Origin: Clostridia bacterium
GTDB lineage: Bacteria; Bacillota; Clostridia; Christensenellales; UBA1242
Assembly: GCA_017964105.1 (NCBI GenBank)
Contig: JAGCSP010000024.1
Coordinates: 1-8,296, forward strand
Direction: 5' to 3'
DNA length: 8,296 nt
Shown piece after piece: positions 1 through 5,941 of the stretch. Within the stretch, counting starts at the first letter, position 1; every line of letters starts with the position of its first letter. The notes under the pieces were generated by a model. That model had not been told where the DNA came from. It saw only the letters and a program-made list of their open reading frames with translations, and ran no database searches. A program made the position numbers and the translations under genes.

Positions 1-1540
1 AATCAATGTTGCTTACAGAATAAATTAAGTATGTCTTTTTTATAATGTCGCCACCAATATATGTGTTGGCATTATAATTTGGATAATTTGTAGAAATTGT
101 CCAATTTGTAATTTCTGAAATTGCAGATTGTGTTATTTGGGCAAATTGTGTGTTGTATTCATACCATGTATCTTCTATTTGAATATATTTCAATCGTTTA
201 TCAAGAATTGATACAGTTTCTGTTGGATCAGTTGGGGCAACTGTGCCATCACCATACACCACATATGTACCAATTACAACTTCTTTTAGTTTAGCCTTCA
301 ATAATTCTCTATTGTAATCAGTTGCTTGTGAAGGAATAGGATTAATAACAAGTCCAAGTAGTGATTCTGAAATTGTTGCAGGGTTTGTGTTGTATTGTTG
401 TAACACATTTATTTTTACGTCTTCAGCTTTTGTAAAACTTCCAATTTGTACGTCTGCTACAATAACCTTTGCATTTGTTGTAACAAACACATAACCTAAT
501 GATTGCTTTAATACATTTGCATTGTTTGCAGGTAATACAACTTCTCTTACAATAACTGCCTCGCCATCAATTTCTTTTTCTACATCTGTTTTGTATGCTT
601 CAAAGAAGTTTTGTGCTTCTTCGGTTTTTGTAAAATGTATAAGGTATTTATTTATGAATTCATTATATGCAGGAGTACCAACAAATGAGTCACCTGTGCC
701 CATATTCATGATTGTATCAAACCATTCATCAGTAAATGCTTTTTGTATTTCATACAACCTATGAACATATGCCTTTACTTGGACATTTGATGATGCTGCC
801 AAAGCTTGAACATTTACTTTGTAATATTTTACATCTTTGTTTTGTGCGTTTTTGTATACTGCATCTTCTACAGTGCCGCCACCAAGACGATTTGTATCAT
901 TAATTGTAATAAATGCTTTTTTGTTTGCCAAATCTTTAAGTTCTTCTGTTACAAATGGTTCAGATAATCCAGTTGCTGCATTGATTGAATGTGCAATAGT
1001 TGATTTAACACCAAATGCATTTGTAATTGCGGGGCTAACTGTTAGATTGAAAGCCTCATCTATTTCATCATATGTAATGCCATCACTTGCAGAAGAAAAG
1101 TCTAATGCCCCATCTGTTAGTTCTACATCAACCATTACATTAAGACTCTTTCTAAGCATCTTATTTTCTGATTCAAATGTAAATTTTACTTCGCCACCAC
1201 GAAGAACACCATTGTCATCTTTTGCAAGACGCGCAACATATCTTTGGCCAGCTTGTATCTTTGATGGGAAACTTTCTATAACTGTTTCACCATATGAATT
1301 TACTGTTACATTTAATTCTAATGCTTGGGCGTCTGCTGGAGAATAATTTAGTTGAATTACAAAATCACCATTTACCATAGCTTCACTTGCTTCAACATCA
1401 TTTACCAAAACAGTTAAGGAACTTATTTGTTTCTTTTTACCACTAAAACCACCAGTGATAGCAACAATTGCCACACCGATTAAAACAATTCCCAAAACTA
1501 TCGCTCCGGATATACCTAAAATCTTGAGTACTTTTTTCAT
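1..1540 (-). CDS. Large membrane-anchored extracytoplasmic protein of unknown function (3' end beyond the left edge)
   Basis: An uninterrupted minus-strand frame starts at the ATG at 1538-1540 and runs off the left edge, giving 513 codons with no stop. The Shine-Dalgarno AAGGA sits 7 nt upstream. The N-terminus has basic residues (MKKVLK), one hydrophobic helix at about residues 7-29 and then GKKK. This fits an uncleaved signal anchor, as no clear signal peptidase site or lipobox is seen. Residues about 39-140 are rich in alternating beta-type segments and look Ig-like or fibronectin-like, but I cannot name a family. Around residues 255-330 the sequence becomes more helical (for example TDEWFDTIMNMG). 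The visible part has no cysteine, is rich in Asn, Thr, Val and Ala, and carries acidic patches. A consensus promoter directly upstream suggests its own transcript. It could be a surface or cell-wall protein; the missing C-terminus might hold a sorting signal. That it is a real, exported protein is fairly certain; its function is unknown. Confidence 0.85.
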   Translation of the reverse strand, partial: MKKVLKILGISGAIVLGIVLIGVAIVAITGGFSGKKKQISSLTVLVNDVEASEAMVNGDFVIQLNYSPADAQALELNVTVNSYGETVIESFPSKIQAGQRYVARLAKDDNGVLRGGEVKFTFESENKMLRKSLNVMVDVELTDGALDFSSASDGITYDEIDEAFNLTVSPAITNAFGVKSTIAHSINAATGLSEPFVTEELKDLANKKAFITINDTNRLGGGTVEDAVYKNAQNKDVKYYKVNVQALAASSNVQVKAYVHRLYEIQKAFTDEWFDTIMNMGTGDSFVGTPAYNEFINKYLIHFTKTEEAQNFFEAYKTDVEKEIDGEAVIVREVVLPANNANVLKQSLGYVFVTTNAKVIVADVQIGSFTKAEDVKINVLQQYNTNPATISESLLGLVINPIPSQATDYNRELLKAKLKEVVIGTYVVYGDGTVAPTDPTETVSILDKRLKYIQIEDTWYEYNTQFAQITQSAISEITNWTISTNYPNYNANTYIGGDIIKKTYLIYSVSNID

Positions 1541-1547
1541 TTTTTCG

Positions 1548-1552
1548 TCCTT
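1548..1552 (-). promoter_or_regulatory. Shine-Dalgarno of the left-edge exported protein
   Basis: Read on the minus strand this is AAGGA, 7 nt before the ATG at 1540. It fixes the start of the left-edge frame just ahead of a proper signal-anchor sequence. Confidence 0.85.
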
Positions 1553-1609
1553 ATTTTAGTAGATTACCATTGTATGCAAAGTCTTACATACTTAGTATAT
1601 AGTAATTTT

Positions 1610-1638
1610 ATTATATTATTAGACCATTTATTTGTCAA
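1610..1638 (-). promoter_or_regulatory. Consensus sigma-A promoter for the left-edge gene
   Basis: On the minus strand a perfect TTGACA (1633-1638) is followed by a 17-bp spacer and a perfect TATAAT (1610-1615). Transcription should begin near 1603, giving a leader of about 60 nt before the ATG at 1540. The leader holds a small inverted repeat, GTATG...CATAC with a 10-nt loop, of unknown meaning. Full consensus at ideal spacing predicts strong, largely unregulated transcription. The promoter lies just after the terminator of the upstream lipoprotein gene, so the two genes are separate units. Confidence 0.9.
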
Positions 1639-1644
1639 ACAAAT

Positions 1645-1668
1645 AAAAGTGGCTTTTTTGCCACTTTT
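1645..1668 (-). terminator. Rho-independent terminator after the Ig-like lipoprotein gene
   Basis: The arms AAAAGTGGC (1645-1653) and GCCACTTTT (1660-1668) form a 9-bp stem around a 6-nt loop. On the minus strand the 3' arm ends in a T run followed by ATTTG. It lies 28 nt after the TGA stop of the lipoprotein gene and directly before the next promoter. The sequence is nearly symmetric, so it could also stop plus-strand transcription. Confidence 0.85.
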
Positions 1669-1695
1669 TATTACATTTATTAATTGTTATCACAA

Positions 1696-3711
1696 TCAAT
1701 TTGAAAATTGAACAACAAACGTCTTAGTAATATTGCCAAATGTTACAACAAAACTTACACTTTTTGCTTCACTGCAATTAATTGCAAATGTATTATATTC
1801 TACCCTGTCAATCACAACATTACTTGACAAAGTGGTAACCTCAGCCTGAAAGAATGTATCAGTACTTTCACCATTAAACAATGTGCTTATTTCAATTACA
1901 AATGGGATATTAGCATATAATTCAAGATTGTCCCCGTCATCCACTTCATTATTGTCATATGTAATTTTTAAATCTTGTGGCATATCATATACCACAATAT
2001 CAATACTTTGTATCACATTTGTCCCACTTACTGTAATTGTATAATTTCCACTAGCAAGCGCAGTAATAATACCATTTGAGTAAATAAGATTTTCACTATT
2101 TGTTTGTACACTAATTTGATCTATTGCACATGCTGGGTACAATGTGACCACAAGTGGACTACTACTTGAATAACCTTCCACCAAATTACCAACATATAAC
2201 TGTTGTGCAACTTGTAATTCTATTGTTTGTGCAACACAATCTAACACCGAAATACTTAAAATATAATTATCGAGATAATTATCTTTCATACTAATAGTGA
2301 GTGTTGTTGTGCCTGCACTAAGTGCTGTAACCACTCCATTATCATATGAAATAATGCTTTCATCACCGACAATTACATCATACCCTAATGAAGTGGATGC
2401 ATTGTTGTGAGAAATCGTTAAAGTAGTATTGTCATCATGTTCACCTGTCGAACACGCATGCAATGTTATGCCGCCATCAACAATATTTACAGCATAAGAT
2501 GAAACAACTAATTCTGTGACAAAATCATACACATGCACACTAGTATTATTTTGAACATGCCCATCATAATCATATGAATGTAAATGATATATCACACAAA
2601 TTGTTTTATCGCCACTACTTGCGTGCGTGTAAGTCACAATGAATTTACCATTGATACATATAATGGAACTAATATCAATTCCACTTATTTCTAAATTTGC
2701 AATATCACTAGTTGAAAAAGATACATCGCTTAATATTTCAAGGCTATATGTAGCACTTTTTGCCATTCCGGTAAAACTAGCAAAATGTGTGTCACCATCA
2801 AGTGTAACATTTAATTCACTATGCTTTGGAATTATTCTTACATCATATATCACATATGTTGAAATTCCACCTTTTGTGACATATGTCAATTTTAATTTTG
2901 CAACACCTACGCTCATTGCATGATAGTTTCCATTTTGTTCCACTTCAAAACAGCTATTATTACTTTCAAATATCACACCAAGAGAATAATCGCTTGGAAT
3001 TGATACATATTCAAATGTGCCCGTGGCATCTTCATAAAGCACAACTTCTGTTGGATTTCCTTTTAAAACAACACTGGTTGCATATTCATTTACACAAACA
3101 TCAAAGTAAATTGTCTTGTATTCATTTGCACCCACTCTACATCTAATATTAACACGCGTGGTTCCAACGCCAAGCGGAGCAACTATTCCTGTGATTGCAT
3201 CGTAAGATACAACACCAGGTACATTATAAGTTACTTCAAAAGCATTACTTACATTTACTAAGTGTGAATTTGTAATTTTATTTACAAATGATTCACCCTT
3301 TATTGCATTAAATTCACGAATTGCAAAATCAAAATCTGCAGGAACATATATTGGTGCTGGCAACACTGTAACCACAATACTATCGCTAACCACATACAAA
3401 TCTTTTCTTTGCAACGTTTTTGCTATTATATGTGCTATACCTTCAGCTTTTGCAATCAATACTTTGTCCTCCGTGGACACAATGTTGTTATTGTCACTTT
3501 CAATTGTATAGCCTACATTTGTACTTGCGGGAATCATAACTACTGCATCATTAGACAAAGTGAACGTCTCACCAACATACATAGTGATACCACTTTGAAT
3601 ATATTCATTAGCAAAGCTAATGTTGTCACAATAAACAACTGCACTTGATTTGGAACAAGCACAAAGCATCACACACGATATTAAAATAAAAAGATAATAT
3701 AACTTTTTCAT
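1696..3711 (-). CDS. Lipoprotein with tandem bacterial Ig-like (BIG2-like) domains
   Basis: A 671-residue exported lipoprotein. The leader MKKLYYLFILISCVMLCAC ends in a lipobox, L16-C17-A18-C19, so C19 should be lipidated and the protein held on the outer face of the membrane. The rest is a string of beta-sandwich modules, roughly at residues 38-118, 125-207, 211-294, 300-378, 398-490, 493-575 and 578-670. The modules at 398-490 and 493-575 have the clearest BIG2 signature: NGVVTALSAGTTTLTIS (458-474) and NGIITALASGNYTITVS (546-562). The module at 125-207 has ITGIVAPLGVGTTRVNI. Such repeats usually act as surface stalks or adhesion modules; no catalytic domain is visible. Unusually for a Gram-positive surface protein, the mature part has ten cysteines besides C19. 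The start is fixed by the signal peptide and by an in-frame TGA at 3718-3720, but no Shine-Dalgarno is visible. The stop is TGA at 1696-1698. Confidence 0.92.
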   Translation of the reverse strand: MKKLYYLFILISCVMLCACSKSSAVVYCDNISFANEYIQSGITMYVGETFTLSNDAVVMIPASTNVGYTIESDNNNIVSTEDKVLIAKAEGIAHIIAKTLQRKDLYVVSDSIVVTVLPAPIYVPADFDFAIREFNAIKGESFVNKITNSHLVNVSNAFEVTYNVPGVVSYDAITGIVAPLGVGTTRVNIRCRVGANEYKTIYFDVCVNEYATSVVLKGNPTEVVLYEDATGTFEYVSIPSDYSLGVIFESNNSCFEVEQNGNYHAMSVGVAKLKLTYVTKGGISTYVIYDVRIIPKHSELNVTLDGDTHFASFTGMAKSATYSLEILSDVSFSTSDIANLEISGIDISSIICINGKFIVTYTHASSGDKTICVIYHLHSYDYDGHVQNNTSVHVYDFVTELVVSSYAVNIVDGGITLHACSTGEHDDNTTLTISHNNASTSLGYDVIVGDESIISYDNGVVTALSAGTTTLTISMKDNYLDNYILSISVLDCVAQTIELQVAQQLYVGNLVEGYSSSSPLVVTLYPACAIDQISVQTNSENLIYSNGIITALASGNYTITVSGTNVIQSIDIVVYDMPQDLKITYDNNEVDDGDNLELYANIPFVIEISTLFNGESTDTFFQAEVTTLSSNVVIDRVEYNTFAINCSEAKSVSFVVTFGNITKTFVVQFSN

Positions 3712-3750
3712 ATTTTTTCAACAATTTTCGAACATAAAACATAATAAAAT

Positions 3751-3769
3751 AGGGGTAAATACTACCCCT
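3751..3769 (-). terminator. Terminator after the SPFH-DUF1858 operon
   Basis: The arms AGGGGTA (3751-3757) and TACCCCT (3763-3769) make a 7-bp GC-rich stem with a 5-nt loop. On the minus strand it is followed by ATTTTATTATGTTTT. It begins 5 nt after the TAA stop of the DUF1858 gene. The T tract is interrupted by A residues, so some read-through into the lipoprotein gene 40 nt further on is possible. Confidence 0.78.
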
Positions 3770-3774
3770 TTTTG

Positions 3775-4011
3775 TTATTTCTTTTTAGATATTTTAATTG
3801 GCTTTTGTGGTTTTGGTTTTTGTAATTCATTTAGCTTTTCAAGCATTAAATCCACATCAATATCATGCACTTGTGCAGCTTCTTCCAATGTCTCCATTTG
3901 GGCAAAACCACAACTAAAACAATGCATGCCAAATCCCATAAACACTTGTTCGCTTTTTTTATTGAGTTTTAAAGCATCACCAATTGTCATGCCTTTGGTA
4001 AATTTTTTCAT
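3775..4011 (-). CDS. DUF1858 small redox-disulfide protein
   Basis: A 78-residue cytoplasmic protein matching the DUF1858 family, also described as the hybrid-cluster-protein-associated redox disulfide domain. The signature is visible: an N-terminal TKGMTIGDAL segment, then GMHCFSCGFA with C31 and C34 as a CxxC pair, then METLEEAAQVHDID and a final helix (DLMLEKLNEL). The last 16 residues form a Lys/Pro-rich tail. Family members are thought to work in redox or metal-linked chemistry through the CxxC pair, but no reaction is established for this branch. The ATG at 4011 has AAGGA 7 nt upstream, and that site overlaps the TAA stop of the SPFH gene. Only 10 nt separate the two genes, so translational coupling is likely. 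A terminator follows the stop. Family assignment is confident; the cellular role is not. Confidence 0.9.
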   Translation of the reverse strand: MKKFTKGMTIGDALKLNKKSEQVFMGFGMHCFSCGFAQMETLEEAAQVHDIDVDLMLEKLNELQKPKPQKPIKISKKK

Positions 4012-4018
4012 AATATAT

Positions 4019-4023
4019 TCCTT
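4019..4023 (-). promoter_or_regulatory. Shine-Dalgarno of the DUF1858 gene, overlapping the SPFH stop codon
   Basis: On the minus strand the sequence AAGTAAGGA holds both the TAA stop of the SPFH gene (4022-4024) and the AAGGA ribosome site for the next gene. Ribosomes finishing the first gene would sit on the start region of the second, which is the usual arrangement for translational coupling. Confidence 0.8.
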
Positions 4024-5074
4024 ACTTTAAACTATCTAAGTTAAATCCACAATTTGGACAGAAATGCCCATTATTTGCAATATGTTCACCACAATTTGGA
4101 CACGTAATAGTTGCCGGTGAAGATGTATCTTGTGGTGGTGTAAACTGCTCTTGTGGTTGCTCCACAACAGGATTTTCTACACTTTGCACTTCTTGATTAA
4201 TGGTCTCAAAATCATCATTTGGTTGAGGTTGAACTTCTTCTTTGTGTATTTCTTCTTGATTTAATGTCTCTTCACTGTTTTCTACAACAAATTTAGGCTC
4301 CATTTCTTCAATTTTTGAAGTTGGATCTACTTTGATATAATCTTCAACAAAAGTCTTTTCCTCTTCGATTTTTTCATTTATTTTTTGTTGTACTTTGTTC
4401 TTTATATCAAATGATTTTAGTTGAACTTCTGAAACAGAAATGCCATAATTTTTTAATTCATTGTTTATATTTTCGTTTACATAATTTGCAGCAGTTGCAG
4501 GACTTTTAAAAATATCTTTTATAGTCATATTTGATTTTTCAAGCATTTTATTTACTGCATTGCCAATAAAATCTTTACAAATACCCAAACTGATTTTATT
4601 TGTTACGTATGGTCTATCCACTAATAAATATGACACAAAATCGCCTGCCTCTTGCACTTGCAAAGTTACGCTTCCTTCGCCATATGCAACTACTTTGCCA
4701 TATTCTTTAGTTTTGTTTAAATATGGTTTTGAGCCATTGAACTCAATTTCTTTAAATGGATTTGTATTTACAAAGTATAAATCCGCCTTAAACTTAGTAG
4801 GCATCTTTTTCTTACCTATTCTATCTAATTTTAGCTTGTGAAATGTAATAGGCAAACCTTCCAAACTTAGACGATATTTGCCAGATGGCAAAACATCTGT
4901 TACTCTATCACGCACGACAAATACCGCATTAAATCCAGGGCGAACAACAATATTGTAACCAATATTGAAATATGTTTGATTTTTAGAATATAGGTGCACT
5001 AATTCACCATCATATTCTTCATCATTTTCTATATTTTTGTTAAACATTCTCTTAAAATATGAAAATAATCCCAA
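4022..5074 (-). CDS. SPFH (band 7) domain protein with C-terminal zinc ribbon, YdjI-like
   Basis: A 350-residue protein of the SPFH/band 7 type sometimes annotated as virion-core-protein-like, the group that includes Bacillus subtilis YdjI. Residues about 20-230 form the SPFH core: a beta-rich part with the run NIVVRPGFNAVFVVRDR, then helices ending in the typical NYGISVSEVQLKSFDI segment (209-224). A short coiled region follows (225-245), then an acidic, Gln/Pro-rich linker (250-320). The end is a zinc ribbon, C325-x2-C328-x10-C339-x2-C342. Family members act as scaffolds at the inner face of the membrane, in YdjI's case in a PspA-linked envelope-stress complex; that role here is inferred. 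No TM segment is present. The start is TTG at 5072-5074: it has AGGAGAG 9 nt upstream and gives the family-like N-terminus MGLFSYFK. The next ATG (5045-5047) has no properly spaced ribosome site. It is first in an operon with the DUF1858 gene. Confidence 0.9.
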   Translation of the reverse strand: MGLFSYFKRMFNKNIENDEEYDGELVHLYSKNQTYFNIGYNIVVRPGFNAVFVVRDRVTDVLPSGKYRLSLEGLPITFHKLKLDRIGKKKMPTKFKADLYFVNTNPFKEIEFNGSKPYLNKTKEYGKVVAYGEGSVTLQVQEAGDFVSYLLVDRPYVTNKISLGICKDFIGNAVNKMLEKSNMTIKDIFKSPATAANYVNENINNELKNYGISVSEVQLKSFDIKNKVQQKINEKIEEEKTFVEDYIKVDPTSKIEEMEPKFVVENSEETLNQEEIHKEEVQPQPNDDFETINQEVQSVENPVVEQPQEQFTPPQDTSSPATITCPNCGEHIANNGHFCPNCGFNLDSLK

Positions 5075-5083
5075 GCGCCTACA

Positions 5084-5090
5084 CTCTCCT
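5084..5090 (-). promoter_or_regulatory. Shine-Dalgarno supporting the TTG start of the SPFH gene
   Basis: On the minus strand this is AGGAGAG, ending 9 nt before the TTG at 5074. It decides for the TTG start over the ATG at 5047, which has only AAGAGA touching it. Confidence 0.8.
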
Positions 5091-5108
5091 ACTCGTAAAT
5101 TACATTAT

Positions 5109-5137
5109 ATTCTAGCACATTAATTATATAATGACAA
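5109..5137 (-). promoter_or_regulatory. Promoter of the SPFH-DUF1858 operon
   Basis: On the minus strand TTGTCA (5132-5137, 5 of 6 matches) is followed by a 17-bp spacer and TAGAAT (5109-5114, 5 of 6). A TGC directly before the -10 makes it an extended -10 site (TGTGCTAGAAT). Transcription should start near 5102, giving a short leader of about 28 nt that contains the ribosome site. It overlaps the region used by the divergent PRC-barrel gene. Confidence 0.8.
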
Positions 5138-5143
5138 ATCAAA

Positions 5144-5152
5144 TGCTATTAT
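5144..5152 (+). promoter_or_regulatory. Probable extended -10 promoter of the PRC-barrel gene
   Basis: TGC at 5144-5146 followed by TATTAT (5147-5152, 5 of 6 matches) forms an extended -10 site. The position for a -35 box (about 5124-5129) has no good match and falls in the spacer of the opposing promoter. The leader would be about 64 nt. This is the best candidate for the divergent gene, but weaker than the minus-strand promoters. Confidence 0.5.
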
Positions 5153-5214
5153 AAATATATAAGCATATTAGGCAGATATAAATAGTAAAATAGTTACTAA
5201 GACGATTAAATTTT

Positions 5215-5219
5215 GGAGG
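5215..5219 (+). promoter_or_regulatory. Shine-Dalgarno of the PRC-barrel gene
   Basis: GGAGG lies only 4 nt before the ATG at 5224. The spacing is short, but there is no better start nearby, and the protein begins with a proper PRC-type first strand. Confidence 0.8.
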
Positions 5220-5223
5220 CAAA

Positions 5224-5910
5224 ATGACAACACAAGACATCATCTCCCTACCAGTTATAAGCATTTACGATCAAAAAATAATAGGCATTGTAACAAATGT
5301 ATATGTTTACAGAAAACGCATAATTGCTCTACTTGTTGTGGACGAAAATAATTATGATGAATATATATTATTTACCAAAAAAATATATAGAAAAGGTACA
5401 AAAGCAATCATTGTTACAACAACCGCAAGGTTGCAACTAAAAGATAGTATTCAATATTTATTAAATAAATATTGCTTAACACTTGGAAATCTTGCATTTG
5501 ATATAAATGGAAATGATATTTCAACGCTTGCAAATATTATGTTTGATAATCATTTTAAAGTAACATCAGTGCAATGCAACAATGTAGAATATAATAAAGA
5601 CATTATAGCATTTAAAACTAATTGCACTATTTTGAATACATATCGAAAACAAATCAAAATTTCACATGAAAAAATATTTGATGAAAATAACCAAACTAAC
5701 GATATGATTGTCAAAGTACAAACAAAAAAATCTGCCAACCTAAAACTAAACACACCATTATCACTACTTGTTGGCAAAACATGTACAAAAAATATACTTG
5801 CACCAAATGGCGAAGTAATACTTAAAAAAGACACCAAAATAACTAGTTCTATTGTGGCAAAACTAAGTGGTCTTGGCAAATTAAATGAATTATTGCTTAA
5901 CAGCAACTAA
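5224..5910 (+). CDS. Protein with two PRC-barrel-like domains
   Basis: A 228-residue soluble protein with no signal peptide or TM segment. Residues about 5-68 have the PRC-barrel pattern: a first strand with LPVISIYDQKIIGIVTNVY, then strands such as RIIALLVVD and EYILF. A second, weaker copy starts near residue 86 (LGNLAFDINGNDISTLANIMFDN) and runs to about 135. After a polar spacer, residues 180-225 form a conserved-looking tail, LVGKTCTKNILAPNGEVIL, then a KITSSIVAKLSGLGKLNELL helix. I recall this kind of tail in PRC-barrel proteins of Clostridia, but cannot confirm it here. PRC-barrel domains occur in RNA-processing (RimM), photosynthetic and sporulation-linked (YlmC/YmxH) proteins, so function cannot be read from the fold. 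It is divergent from the SPFH operon and convergent with the coiled-coil gene. Family assignment rests on pattern only. Confidence 0.78.
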   Translation: MTTQDIISLPVISIYDQKIIGIVTNVYVYRKRIIALLVVDENNYDEYILFTKKIYRKGTKAIIVTTTARLQLKDSIQYLLNKYCLTLGNLAFDINGNDISTLANIMFDNHFKVTSVQCNNVEYNKDIIAFKTNCTILNTYRKQIKISHEKIFDENNQTNDMIVKVQTKKSANLKLNTPLSLLVGKTCTKNILAPNGEVILKKDTKITSSIVAKLSGLGKLNELLLNSN

Positions 5911-5940
5911 AAAAGCCTAGCGTAGCTAGGCCTTTTTTTT
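5909..5940. terminator. Bidirectional terminator between convergent genes
   Basis: GCCTAGC (5915-5921), a GTA loop and GCTAGGC (5925-5931) form a strong stem, flanked by an A run on the left and eight T residues on the right. Read on either strand the hairpin is followed by a T tract. It starts at the stop of the PRC-barrel gene and ends just before the stop of the coiled-coil gene (TAA at 5942-5944), so it serves both. Confidence 0.95.
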
Positions 5941-5941
5941 A

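Noticed and set aside
522..1346. Two plus-strand open frames (522-764 and 837-1346)
   Set aside because: They lie opposite the left-edge exported protein, which has a proper start, ribosome site, promoter and signal anchor. The plus frames have low-complexity Ser/Thr/Phe-rich products and no ribosome site.
1696..1704. TGA read as Trp (alternative code) at the end of the lipoprotein gene, where TGA TTG TGA TAA follow in frame
   Set aside because: The Trp codons checked in the coiled-coil gene are TGG, and none of the long genes contains an internal in-frame TGA.
3419..3441. TGCTATTAT and TGTGCTATAC promoter-like strings on the plus strand
   Set aside because: They lie inside the lipoprotein coding sequence on the opposite strand, with no gene downstream in that direction.
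2639..3648. Plus-strand open frames inside the lipoprotein gene
   Set aside because: They are opposite-strand shadows of an AT-rich gene with clear Ig-like modules; none has a ribosome site or a recognisable domain.
5550..5906. 118-codon minus-strand frame opposite the PRC-barrel gene
   Set aside because: The plus-strand protein has the ribosome site and domain pattern. The minus frame would end within the PRC gene and has no upstream signals.
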